From assembly GCA_008638375.1 (NCBI GenBank), contig CM018036.1, positions 4,650,392 through 4,714,391 of the forward strand: 64,000 bases of DNA, in the 5' to 3' direction. Position 1 is the first letter of the stretch, and each line of letters opens with the position of its first letter. A program made the position numbers and the translations under genes. Origin of the DNA: Nyssa sinensis. Lineage: Eukaryota; Streptophyta; Magnoliopsida; Cornales; Nyssaceae. Below, in pieces: positions 58,768 through 64,000 of this stretch. Under the pieces are notes generated by a model. That model made no database searches. It saw nothing but the letters and a program-made list of their open reading frames with translations, and had not been told where the DNA came from.

Positions 58768-59892
58768 GAAGAAAAAGAAAAAGAAGAAGAAAAGAAACAC
58801 TGATGAGAGCCCTGCACCAGTATTGAATAAATTGAGATGGACTGTTTATTTTAACAGCATAGCTCCTCGTCATACATCACAATGCAAACAATTACTTGAG
58901 ATGGCTTTACAAAGAAAAAACAAAACAAAAAACAAAAAGGTACAATGCGAAAACTAGATATAAAGAATAGTTAACAGAAAGATTCCAACACCACTTTTCA
59001 GAAATGGGAGCCATTTCTGCATTGAGACCTCAAGCTCCTAGGCTGTATATATGATAATCTAACGATTTCCCCTTCATGATAAGCAAACCATGATTATATA
59101 CAAATGCTAGAGGGCTAGTCCACTAGTGGGAAGAAATAATTTCATAATCACCCTTCTGATCCATCTCAAATATACTTCCTACCATATACCAGGTTCCATA
59201 TATGAGAATCTTATGGTTTCCCCTTCATGATAAGCAAACCGTGATTATTGACAAATGCTAGAGGGCTAGTGGCGACAAATAATTTGATAATCACCCATCT
59301 GATCCATCTCAAATATGCTTCTTACCATATAGCAGGGAACCAAAATGAAGGTTTTATGTCGCTGTATATCAAGATTATAAAATGATATATCAAATTGGAA
59401 GTCTACATAAAATACAAACAGATTTCAAACTTATTAACAAAAGCACTATATATCGCTAATCACATCATATAAATCAGCAGAATAGTAAAACAAATTGTTG
59501 AGGACCCTTTAAAATCTTTTCACTTCCAAATTTATCACTAGATACAACGAATTTCAGTTTCATCAAATGAGTATAACAAGTTGATTTTGGAAATTTGGAG
59601 TTAAAATGACTTCCAAAACTACTTTTTTCTTTCTGACTTCCTGGAACTTCCAGAAAGTAAACTCTTTCTTCATCATTTTTGGGTTTATATTTCTTTTTCA
59701 CACTAAAGTTCAAAATGGAATGGCATGCAACACGTGTAAGCATCACTTTTGGCTTTATACTTCTTTTAACATTTATACTTCTGTATGTGTGCACATTGAG
59801 ACAACCTGCAGGTAAAAGATTTCATCCATGATCATCGCAGCTTTAACCAATAACGCCAGAGCTTCCTTGTCTGCATCAGTGAGCTCCATCAA
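17121..59892 (-). CDS. NUDT3: NUDT3-type protein: C-terminal M49 (DPP III-like) part, 15 exons; Nudix N-terminus beyond window
   Basis: Exons (minus, in order) are 59892-59806, 58715-58609, 52536-52365, 52130-51877, 51772-51691, 44739-44674, 31089-31012, 30921-30826, 28197-28091, 27946-27778, 22019-21936, 19288-19194, 19113-19023, 18935-18789 and 17183-17121. Phases join exactly and all are GT-AG, giving 565 codons ending [16 protein letters not shown]. Relatives are about 770-780 residues with an N-terminal Nudix domain, so roughly 210 residues lie past 64000. The visible part matches the peptidase-M49-like half: [34 protein letters not shown], zinc motif HECCH (visible residues 383-387) and EEAKAD (416-421) as the likely third-ligand motif. 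Nudix proteins cleave nucleoside diphosphates linked to another moiety; whether the M49 half is proteolytically active in plants is not settled to my knowledge. Introns reach 13.6 kb and are packed with transposons, yet all exons are intact. Confidence 0.9.
17184..18788. other. NUDT3-type last intron
   Basis: No mobile-element coding remnant is seen. It contains an A-run near 17760-17776 and a smaller one near 17936-17949. Confidence 0.6.
18789..18935 (-). CDS. NUDT3: NUDT3-type exon n
   Basis: Forty-nine codons, [20 protein letters not shown] to ALEKLEKIQ, ending in a short helical Lys/Glu-rich stretch. Confidence 0.93.
19023..19113 (-). CDS. NUDT3: NUDT3-type exon m
   Basis: The exon reads [16 protein letters not shown] to ETFSVDFAK. 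It is separated from exon l by an intron of only 80 bases. Confidence 0.93.
19194..19288 (-). CDS. NUDT3: NUDT3-type exon l
   Basis: The exon reads [19 protein letters not shown] then [12 protein letters not shown](G), donor GTAAGC. Confidence 0.93.
19289..21935. other. NUDT3-type intron k-l
   Basis: The stretches about 19590-19680 and 19735-19800 share a word pattern (TTT.TACAAATAATGCCAAGATTAGGTCT type) that recurs near 53780-53870, so a small dispersed repeat family is likely. A run of more than 20 G lies at about 21323-21345. A GC-richer patch at about 20030-20170 is unexplained. Confidence 0.5.
21323..21345. repeat. Long G homopolymer
   Basis: A run of more than 20 G follows a T-rich stretch and a GA-rich block in a NUDT3 intron. 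Comparable runs occur near 486, 1314, 44634, 47680, 52188 and, as C, 63882. Confidence 0.85.
21936..22019 (-). CDS. NUDT3: NUDT3-type exon k, with EEAKAD
   Basis: Twenty-eight codons: [20 protein letters not shown] then ALKFLIGQ. The EEAKAD stretch corresponds to the glutamate motif that supplies the third zinc ligand in M49 enzymes. Confidence 0.94.
23240..24985 (+). mobile_element. L1-type LINE fragment (plus), split by another LINE
   Basis: Plus-strand pieces 23240-23449 and 24403-24985 are one decayed LINE ORF2 C-terminal region. The first piece reads like [19 protein letters not shown] with frame breaks. The second reads [22 protein letters not shown], then [15 protein letters not shown], the zf-RVT pattern. 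The pieces join at the duplicated target of the insertion at 23450-24386. Many stops and frameshifts are present. Confidence 0.75.
23450..24386 (-). mobile_element. 5'-truncated L1-type LINE (minus) nested in an opposite-strand LINE
   Basis: It is flanked by a perfect 16-bp target duplication CCAGGAAAGATTAAAC (23434-23449 and 24387-24402). The minus-strand frame at 23838-23533 reads [20 protein letters not shown], the conserved LINE C-terminal zf-RVT region ([15 protein letters not shown] type). The 3' end is on the left with a trace of a poly-A tail (TTTTT at 23453-23457 on plus). Only 937 bp were inserted, a typical truncated copy. Confidence 0.88.
25707..26001 (+). mobile_element. TRIM-like miniature LTR retrotransposon
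   Basis: LTR1 (25707-25780) runs TGTTAAGAGCTTGATATCC to TTTAACA. LTR2 (25942-26001) runs TGTTGAGAGTTTGATATCC to GTTTAACA. Directly after LTR1 comes TGGTATTAGAGTC, one mismatch from the usual initiator-Met tRNA primer site TGGTATCAGAG. Directly before LTR2 is the purine tract GTGAGGGGGAA. The interior is only about 160 bp and non-coding. The flanks share ACTT next to each LTR, a possible short target duplication. Confidence 0.78.
26945..27572 (+). mobile_element. 5'-truncated L1-type LINE (plus)
   Basis: One open frame (26952-27467) covers the zf-RVT C-terminus: [56 protein letters not shown]. The 3' end is CTTACTTATC followed by an A-run ending near 27570. It lies 200 bp upstream (plus sense) of NUDT3 exon j. 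It is closely related to the LINE at 41-42.9 kb. Confidence 0.85.
27778..27946 (-). CDS. NUDT3: NUDT3-type exon j, with zinc-binding HECCH
   Basis: Fifty-six codons. [18 protein letters not shown] contains HExxH with the catalytic-type glutamate, followed by [17 protein letters not shown]. Confidence 0.95.
28091..28197 (-). CDS. NUDT3: NUDT3-type exon i
   Basis: The exon reads [19 protein letters not shown] to [11 protein letters not shown](K). Donor GTACAC at 28090. Confidence 0.92.
29055..30425 (+). mobile_element. Decayed L1-type LINE fragment (plus)
   Basis: It starts inside the reverse transcriptase ([40 protein letters not shown]). It continues with broken frames to [12 protein letters not shown] and FLWKGVWKF. 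It ends with the family's CTTTACTTATCAAAA tail. Several stops and frame changes. Confidence 0.78.
30826..30921 (-). CDS. NUDT3: NUDT3-type exon h
   Basis: Thirty-two codons, [17 protein letters not shown] to [10 protein letters not shown], donor GTGAGT. Confidence 0.92.
31012..31089 (-). CDS. NUDT3: NUDT3-type exon g
   Basis: Twenty-six codons, [17 protein letters not shown] to FGDHLQ, donor GTTTTT (weak but GT). Confidence 0.92.
31090..32296. other. Intron f-g, part left of the Copia element
   Basis: No coding similarity, tandem array or inverted repeat was recognised here. Confidence 0.5.
32302..32533 (-). repeat. Copia 3' LTR
   Basis: The LTR is 232 bp, aligned end to end with 37098-37329 without indels. 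Confidence 0.93.
32674..34946 (-). pseudogene. Copia reverse transcriptase and RNase H region
   Basis: The frame 34946-32931 holds an intact reverse transcriptase with [23 protein letters not shown] and [20 protein letters not shown] one-base loss after VYTDAD (about 33000) throws RNase H out of frame. RNase H then continues to 32674 in another frame ([31 protein letters not shown]), with a further break after RTKHV. Confidence 0.9.
34983..35468 (-). pseudogene. Copia integrase region
   Basis: The HHCC finger ([10 protein letters not shown] ... CDVCHISK) and the first catalytic aspartate (HSDVWGP) are present. The second aspartate is asparagine ([10 protein letters not shown] instead of the usual DNGTEY). 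The frame breaks after DTPQQNG: two small offsetting indels leave a TGA before the reverse transcriptase frame resumes. Confidence 0.9.
35475..36965 (-). pseudogene. Copia gag and protease region
   Basis: An open frame of 496 codons. Gag begins [12 protein letters not shown]. The zinc knuckle reads [14 protein letters not shown], where the family's histidine (CX2CX4HX4C) is tyrosine. Protease motif [12 protein letters not shown] is intact. It ends at a stop two codons before the integrase frame, which continues in the same frame, so a single nonsense codon separates gag-protease from integrase. Confidence 0.9.
37098..37329 (-). repeat. Copia 5' LTR
   Basis: The LTR is 232 bp. It contains TATAAATAGA-type sequence (plus GTATAAATAG at about 37161-37170) in reverse orientation. 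Confidence 0.93.
38010..38790 (+). repeat. Dispersed LTR-like repeat, second copy
   Basis: It resembles 15890-16720 in the same orientation. A possible LTR start TGTTGAGATCCCAGTGAG lies at 38024. Coding capacity and partner LTR are not seen, so a solo LTR or fragment is the simplest reading. Confidence 0.5.
39208..39467. repeat. 130-bp tandem duplication
   Basis: Units 39208-39337 and 39338-39467 each start CCCAGGCACTTCCATCTCAT (or CCC at the same place) and end GATATTAGAAACCT. They differ at only about 3 positions, so the event is recent. Confidence 0.92.
41045..42900 (+). mobile_element. L1-type LINE (plus), 5'-truncated, ORF2 reverse transcriptase to zf-RVT
   Basis: The reverse transcriptase reads [15 protein letters not shown], the catalytic box [12 protein letters not shown] and [13 protein letters not shown] in frame from 41076. 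A small indel near 41860 moves the reading to the frame [28 protein letters not shown] at 42359-42361 replaces the usual tryptophan before [14 protein letters not shown]. The zf-RVT region ends with [19 protein letters not shown] and [15 protein letters not shown]. The 3' tail CTTTACTTATC plus A-run ends near 42902. The left limit is approximate; 40805-41044 could be flank or rearranged 5' sequence. Confidence 0.88.
42903..44673. other. Intron f-g, part right of the LINE
   Basis: Short open frames (42843-43433, 43715-44002) show no family I recognise. The last 80 bases before exon f's donor side hold a GA repeat, a T-run and a G-run of about 18 bases (about 44590-44651). Confidence 0.45.
44674..44739 (-). 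CDS. NUDT3: NUDT3-type exon f
   Basis: Twenty-two codons, [20 protein letters not shown] then YK. It is isolated by 7 kb and 13.6 kb introns. A compound C-run/A-run/CT-repeat tract begins about 22 bases past its donor. Confidence 0.92.
46192..47113 (-). mobile_element. 5'-truncated L1-type LINE (minus) with 16-bp target duplication
   Basis: The flanks ATTGTTGCCCCAATTG (46176-46191) and ATTGTTGCCCCAACTG (47114-47129) match at 15 of 16 positions. On minus the insert reads [52 protein letters not shown], the LINE C-terminus with frame breaks. The poly-A tail appears as a T-run at 46192-46203. Confidence 0.87.
47615..51350 (-). mobile_element. L1-type LINE fragment (minus), interrupted by a hAT-like element
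   Basis: The LINE pieces are 47615-48648 and 50858 to about 51350. The left end has the T-run plus ATTAGTAAAG tail (3' end). The left piece's minus-strand frames include FAFTFLLG and [11 protein letters not shown]. The right piece reads like [19 protein letters not shown] and [20 protein letters not shown] on minus, the LINE pattern [19 protein letters not shown]. The two pieces meet at the 8-bp duplication of the inserted element. Confidence 0.8.
48649..50849. mobile_element. Non-autonomous hAT-like DNA transposon (2.2 kb)
   Basis: A perfect 8-bp target duplication CTCACAGC (48641-48648 and 50850-50857) flanks it, the length expected for hAT elements. The ends are imperfect inverted repeats: TAGGCCTGGCAAA on the left and, reverse-complemented, TAAGGATGGCAAA on the right. 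Subterminal regions repeat GGGTCA/GACCCG-type words (48690-48790) and CGGGTT words (50760-50830). No transposase was recognised. A TATATAAA box (about 50745-50753, minus-strand sense) and a 120-codon minus frame (50697-50335) of unknown nature lie near the right end, perhaps the remains of a 5' transcription unit. Confidence 0.83.
51691..51772 (-). CDS. NUDT3: NUDT3-type exon e
   Basis: The exon reads [20 protein letters not shown] to DIAWMEL with donor GTTAGT. Confidence 0.93.
51877..52130 (-). CDS. NUDT3: NUDT3-type exon d
   Basis: The longest visible exon reads [40 protein letters not shown], ending in a codon split with exon e. A 19-base C run (minus sense) lies in the intron about 60 bases before the acceptor. 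Confidence 0.93.
52365..52536 (-). CDS. NUDT3: NUDT3-type exon c
   Basis: Fifty-seven codons from [16 protein letters not shown] through [12 protein letters not shown] to PPDMDKM, donor GTATGG. Confidence 0.93.
52537..55125. other. NUDT3-type intron b-c, left part
   Basis: About 53770-53870 matches the small repeat seen at 19.6-19.8 kb (CAAATAATGCCAAAGGTTAGGTTTATCT). About 54260-54330 resembles a LINE 3' end in reverse (TTTTGATAAGTAAAATAATTTATAAAAGG then GGGGCAAACCC-type), with no coding remnant identified beyond it. Confidence 0.45.
55126..55340 (+). mobile_element. Copia-type LTR fragment with primer-binding site
   Basis: The stretch starts TGTTATGAGTTC, is AT-rich, ends near TCTTTCAAC and is followed by TGGTATTAGAGCATCG (55337 on), one mismatch from the initiator-Met primer site. 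Downstream sequence to about 55990 may be leader or interior remnant. No second LTR was found. Confidence 0.6.
56180..56785 (+). pseudogene. atpF: Nuclear insertion of chloroplast DNA: atpF exon 1, upstream spacer and start of group II intron
   Basis: ATG at 56504 begins a frame [45 protein letters not shown] that is the chloroplast ATP synthase subunit b (atpF) exon 1. It runs 145 bp to 56648 and is followed at 56649 by GTGTGAGTT, the group II intron 5' end, and about 130 bp of intron-like sequence. Upstream sequence with plastid character begins near 56180. The codon CCA (Pro in TNPINL) is the unedited genomic form, since plastid transcripts of many angiosperms are edited there to Leu. Exon 2 is absent, so this is a non-functional fragment inside NUDT3 intron b-c. 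Outer limits are approximate. Confidence 0.85.
56786..58608. other. NUDT3-type intron b-c, right part
   Basis: No family is recognised. Near 57915-58000 a short motif (GGAAAGAAGTTGATCTA.TTCT) is duplicated. Confidence 0.45.
58609..58715 (-). CDS. NUDT3: NUDT3-type exon b
   Basis: The exon reads [17 protein letters not shown] to YYLINKSP(W), with donor GTAAGT. The polypyrimidine tract of its acceptor contains a CT microsatellite of about 18 units (58727-58762 on plus as GA). Confidence 0.93.
58727..58762. repeat. GA/CT microsatellite in a splice acceptor tract
   Basis: About 18 GA units on plus; on the gene's strand it is a CT tract ending 11 bases before exon b's CAG acceptor. Confidence 0.9.
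59043..59340. repeat. About 151-bp tandem duplication in NUDT3 intron a-b
   Basis: Both units contain TTTCCCCTTCATGATAAGCA, CAAATGCTAGAGGGCTAGT and CTGATCCATCTCAAATAT. The second unit lacks a few bases after GGGCTAGT. Confidence 0.88.
59806..59892 (-). CDS. NUDT3: NUDT3-type exon a (first exon visible)
   Basis: Twenty-nine codons read [12 protein letters not shown] to MDEIFYLQ. The acceptor is CAG at 59895-59893 and the donor GTTGTC. Confidence 0.85.
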
Positions 59893-60980
59893 CTGTATCA
59901 CAAAAAGTTGTCAACAAATACTGTTGCAATTTATAGAGGTGATAAATTGTATCAGCAGGAAAAAGTTCTTTTCTTGACAGAGAGAGAGTCAGTAAACTAG
60001 TATGATAAAACTTGGGAAAAGAGCAAGTCAGCATTACTATCAACTAAGCAAACACATATTGCTTCTTCAGAAAACTCTGGCATGAAATTGTAATGGTGGG
60101 CAGAACCATCAAGCAAATCACAAACAGATATCCAAGTCCAAGGAAAAAAAAGAAGAAACAGCACATGGAAATACAGCAAATCACAAACAATTTCTCTAAT
60201 TGTTATCTTTCTTCCTGAAAGAAGCCTCATCCTTCTTCGTCCTCTATTCTCTTTTCATATGGAAATACAGCTTTTTGTCAGAAAGTTCCAAGTCTGACAC
60301 ACTTATCTCCTGTCAAATACTAATAAATATCCAAGTCCCAGGAAAAAAAATAGAAACGGCACATGGTCAAAGGAATCAAAACTGCAAGCAATCAAATCTA
60401 CTAGACATGTTATGAAGACGAGGATGAGGCCATGCTTCTCCAATTTCCATTTCATGTTTAACCAATTCTTTATTTTCTCCATCTGCCTGTACTAGTTTTG
60501 TCCCCATCTGTGTAATTGTCCTTGGGACTCAGTTAAAATATTGAAGAAAAAAATTATATTTACCTATGTTCTCTTCTCACCTTAATTGACCTCCTAGATA
60601 TGGATAAACTATTCAAGCAGTTCTAATGGATTGTTTGAGTCATACCAAACATAGCCACAAAAGAGATTCATTTTCCTTCATTGGTATGGCTTGGACTTTT
60701 TGCTCTTCTATAATCCTGATCAGAAAGTACATTTAGTAGAAAAGAGAGTAAAAGACACTTCACAAGGATTGTGATGATCTACTATATGACACAATGCAAG
60801 AATACATTTGATAAAAATGAGAGGACTAAAGAAAAAGAAGAAAAAAAAAGAAAGAGGACTACAAAGTATAAGGATGAGAGAACACTTACATAACAAAAGA
60901 AAAATGAGAGAACTCAAAATCTACCTCTATAATTTTTCTTTTATTAAATAACATCTTCCTAAACACTCGACTCAATTCAA
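59893..60980. other. Intron upstream of NUDT3 exon a
   Basis: No Nudix exon (no GX5EX7REUXEEXGU pattern) is found on minus here. Near 60130-60180 and 60330-60370 a short motif (ATATCCAAGTCC.AGGAAAAAAAA) is repeated. Confidence 0.5.
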
Positions 60981-60989
60981 CTCAACAAA

Positions 60990-62619
60990 GCCTTATCCAA
61001 ACTATTTGCAGATGGCTACATGAATCATGTCTTGTCATTCTACACTATTTAAGACAATCCTCTCAATTAAACCACACATTATCATAATTTTTTTACTATC
61101 TCCACCAAAGTTAATTTTGGTCTCCTCGCCCCCTAACATGACTCAATATGAACCATTTCGTTTTACCTTACTAGTGCATTTACTAATCTTCGTTGTACAC
61201 AGCCATACCACCTTAATCGATTTTCTCTCATCTTATCTCCAATAGGTGCTGCTCCTACCATCTCACGAATGTATTCCTTTCAAATTTATCTTTTTTAGTC
61301 TTGTCGCACATCTATCCCAACATCCACATTTCGGCCACACTCAGTTTATCATCATATTGTTTCTTAATTACCCGACATGATGTTCTATACAATATTGCTA
61401 ATCCAATAATTGTTCTACAGAATTTACCTTTCAATTTTAAAGGTATACGTCGATCACACAATATGCCAAACGCATTTCTCTACTTAACTCAAATTGCTTA
61501 AATATTATGAGTAACATCATCTCTAATTTCTCATTCTTGATGGATATGAACCTAAATAAAGAATTTTTTACTTTTTATTATCTCTTGATTTTCAATCTTC
61601 ACTACACCCTATTTGTGCTCCTAATTTTACTAATGTCAGACTCAATATATTTAGTTTCCGTTGTATGCATCTTGAGTCCTCTTAATTCTAAAACCTCTCC
61701 AAACCTCTAATTTAGCATTTATCTCTTTTAGTCTCTTATAGTTTCATGAATTAAAACAATGGCATCCGCAAAAGTATACACCATGAAACTTTACCCTGTA
61801 TATACTCAGTCAACTCATCCATTATTAAAACAAAAAAAGGTAAGAACTTAATACTAGCTCTGGTGTAAGCCTATTGTAATCGAAATTCACTTGTTTCTCC
61901 AACAATTGTTGTTACAACAATCACAATCCCGTCATACATGTCTTTTATCGTTTCAATATATTGTTTAGTGACTTTTTTCTTTTCCAAAACCCGTAATTTA
62001 GATCTCGAGAGACTCTATCGTAGTCTTCCTTTAAATCAATAAACATCATATGAAGATCTTTCTTCTTTTCTCTATATCCTTTCATAAATCTTCTTAATAA
62101 GTAAATAACTTCTATTGTTGACCCTCCTGGCATAAACCAAAGTTAATTCTCCAATACAGTTCTCTCAAGTCTTAATTGGTGCTTGATCATTCTCTCCCAA
62201 AGTTTCATAATCTGACTCATTAATTTAGTACTATGATAATTTGTACAATTTTAGATATCTACTTTATTTATTTATATATAGGTACTAAAATGTTTTTCGC
62301 CACTCATCAGCCATTTTCTTAGTTATTATGATCTTATTAAATAAACTTGTTAGCCAATATATGTTTTCCTCTCCTAAACACTTCCAATTTAAATCAATAA
62401 ACATCATATGAAGATCTTTCTTCTTTTCTCTATATCTTTTCATAAATCTTCTTAACAAGTAAATAACTTCTATTGTTGACCCTCCTGGCATAAACCAAAG
62501 TTAATTCTCTAATACAGTTCTCTCAAGTCTTAATTGGTGCTTGATTACTCTCTCCCAGAGTTTCATAATTTGACTCATTAATTTAGTACTATATAATTTG
62601 TACAATTTTAGATATCTCC

Positions 62620-62651
<32 letters not shown>

Positions 62652-63520
62652 GATAGATAGGTACTAAAATGTTTTTCACCACTCATCAACCATTTTCTTA
62701 GTTATTATGATCTTATTAAACAAACTTGTTAGCCAATATACGTTTTCCTCTCCTAAACACTTCCAATTCCAAACCTCAATAGAATACCATCTTGTCCTAA
62801 AACCTTACCAGTTTTAATCTTCTTCAATGCATTGTTTTACCTCAGACACTCTACTCCTACGAAAAATATATTTTCTAATAACTTGTCCATCGGCCTTTTA
62901 TTTCATCATCATTCATCAAGACTCTTGAATCTTCACTCTTTATGCACTTAATATGATTAAAATATTTGGTTTTCCTATTCCTTAACTTACCAAGTTTGTA
63001 TATATTCTGCTCTCCATCTTTTGTAACCAATTTGAAATAACTGTAGTCATATGCCCAATATTTAGCATCTCACATAGCTTTCTTTACTCCTTCCTTGCAT
63101 TTCCAACTTTATTTTGTTATAATTTTTTGCCAAGTTTTACAACACTTGTTTTCTACTTTTATTACTCTTTTGGACTTCCTCACTCTAGCACAAAGTTTCC
63201 TTAAATAGTAGTCTTATCCATTTTGATTCCCCAAGAACCTCTTTTGACATTTTTTTAGTACATGCAACCATCTCATTCCAAATTGCATTAATTCCATCAT
63301 CTAGTTTACATGTTATTTCTTTTAACATCTTACTTTTAAATAGCTCTACTTTCTCTCCTTTTAAATTCTATCATCTAATTCTTGATATTTTAGTCTCTTT
63401 ACTGTTGTGCATCTGTCTTTTAATATATACATCTAGAACCATAAACCAATATTGTGACGTCAAGCTTTCTCCGTGAATAATCTTATATAATCTTTGCATA
63501 ACACTGATTTATTCTTCTCA
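60990..63520 (-). mobile_element. RTE-type LINE (minus), decayed, with internal tandem duplication
   Basis: On minus, from high to low coordinates, it reads LCKDYIRLFTEKA (about 63500-63450), then the reverse transcriptase piece MPGGSTIEVIYLLRRFM, YREKKKDLHMMFIDLK (twice), and the C-terminal EYIREMVGAAPIGDKM, ENRLRWYGCVQRR (about 61270-61180). This is the order and wording of plant RTE-clade LINEs (PGRSTTEAI..LR...E.YR.KKKDLHMVFIDLEKAYD; YIRE.VGVAPI.EKMRE.RLRWFGHVQRR). Many stops. Confidence 0.82.
62020..62770. repeat. Tandem duplication of about 358-380 bp inside the RTE LINE
   Basis: ACATCATATGAAGATCTTTC occurs at 62043 and 62401 (358 apart) and GTACTAAAATGTTTTTC at 62281 and 62661 (380 apart). 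The difference comes from an expanded AT tract at about 62630-62650. Each unit carries the PGGSTIEVIYLLRRF coding piece. Confidence 0.88.
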
Positions 63521-63882
63521 TTAGAAAAAAGTCTACCATCAAGCTCTAGCTTGGTTTGTACCTCCTCCAACTCCTATATGAGAGGTAGAGGGTTCAAAGA
63601 GTTTGTGTGTGTGTGATTTACCTATAAAAAAAAAAACAAGTTAGAAAAAAGTCTATTTGACTTTTATTTAATCCACTTTAAAAAGTTATTAGATTTTAAG
63701 TCTCTCTTTTTAAAATAGGTATTTGTTATCATAAAATCATATGCTACTAGTGAAATTAAATATTGCCTCCCCAACATCATTCCAATCTCCAAATTTATAA
63801 CCGCCATATACCATTTCATACCTTTCGCAATAAAAGCTAGAGAACACAACGCACCCATCAAAAGTTGCACAAGACTTGAAAC

Positions 63883-63919
<37 letters not shown>

Positions 63920-64000
63920 AGCTAACGTCAAAGCCCCATATTTGGCTAAATCATTTGCTCTCTAATTGGCTGTTCTTGGAAGCCCCCCTAATCTTCCCTT
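63521..64000. other. Right edge of window
   Basis: The stretch holds a C-run followed by an A-run (about 63882-63910). Open frames across it are low-complexity translations. No exon was recognised. Confidence 0.5.

Noticed and set aside
58605..58873. Serine/leucine-rich minus-strand frames near 58.7 kb as a separate gene
   Set aside because: They run through the CT microsatellite into NUDT3 exon b; only the exon part is real.
60990..64000. Search for the Nudix exons of the NUDT3-type gene
   Set aside because: No Nudix-box pattern or adjoining conserved sequence appears on minus; the space is filled by an RTE LINE, so the exons must lie outside.

Overview
The window is nuclear DNA from a flowering plant, most likely a woody eudicot. 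It has plant gene families with canonical GT-AG introns, very long AT-rich introns, many nested retrotransposons and DNA transposons, and a piece of chloroplast DNA. I cannot name the species.

Three host genes are present. (1) Positions 1-10108, minus strand: a Tubby-like gene of the TLP8 type. Seven coding exons are visible and the last exon(s) lie left of position 1. (2) Positions 12094-15443, plus strand: a five-exon plastid-type protein with a nucleotide-binding (GGGRVGRA) start, resembling the ketopantoate-reductase/6PGDH fold. Exon 2 carries a one-base frameshift. (3) Positions 17121-59892, minus strand: the last 15 exons (565 codons) of a NUDT3-type gene, a Nudix hydrolase fused to an M49 (dipeptidyl-peptidase III-like) domain with HECCH. 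The Nudix exons must lie beyond position 64000, so this gene exceeds 47 kb. Genes 1 and 2 are divergent across a 2-kb AT-rich spacer; genes 2 and 3 are convergent.

Almost everything else is mobile DNA inside introns. TLP8 intron 2 holds a 3.0-kb Mutator-like element (5162-8173, 9-bp target duplication) that is almost entirely one inverted repeat of a FAR1-type transposase fragment. The NUDT3 introns hold a L1-type LINE inserted in an opposite-strand LINE (23.2-25.0 kb, 16-bp duplication), a TRIM-like mini-retrotransposon (25.7-26.0 kb), LINE pieces at 26.9, 29.1 and 41.1 kb, a full-length decayed Copia element (32302-37329, 232-bp LTRs, duplication ATAAT), another truncated LINE with duplication (46.2-47.1 kb), a LINE split by a 2.2-kb hAT-like element (48649-50849, 8-bp duplication), an LTR fragment (55.1 kb), a nuclear copy of chloroplast atpF exon 1 plus intron start (about 56.2-56.8 kb), and an RTE-type LINE with an internal tandem duplication (61-63.5 kb).

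Despite this load, every NUDT3-type exon seen is open, in phase and flanked by GT-AG sites. I found no operon-like or defence-like system. The most unusual objects are the fold-back FAR1/MULE element, the frameshift in gene 2 and the atpF insertion.
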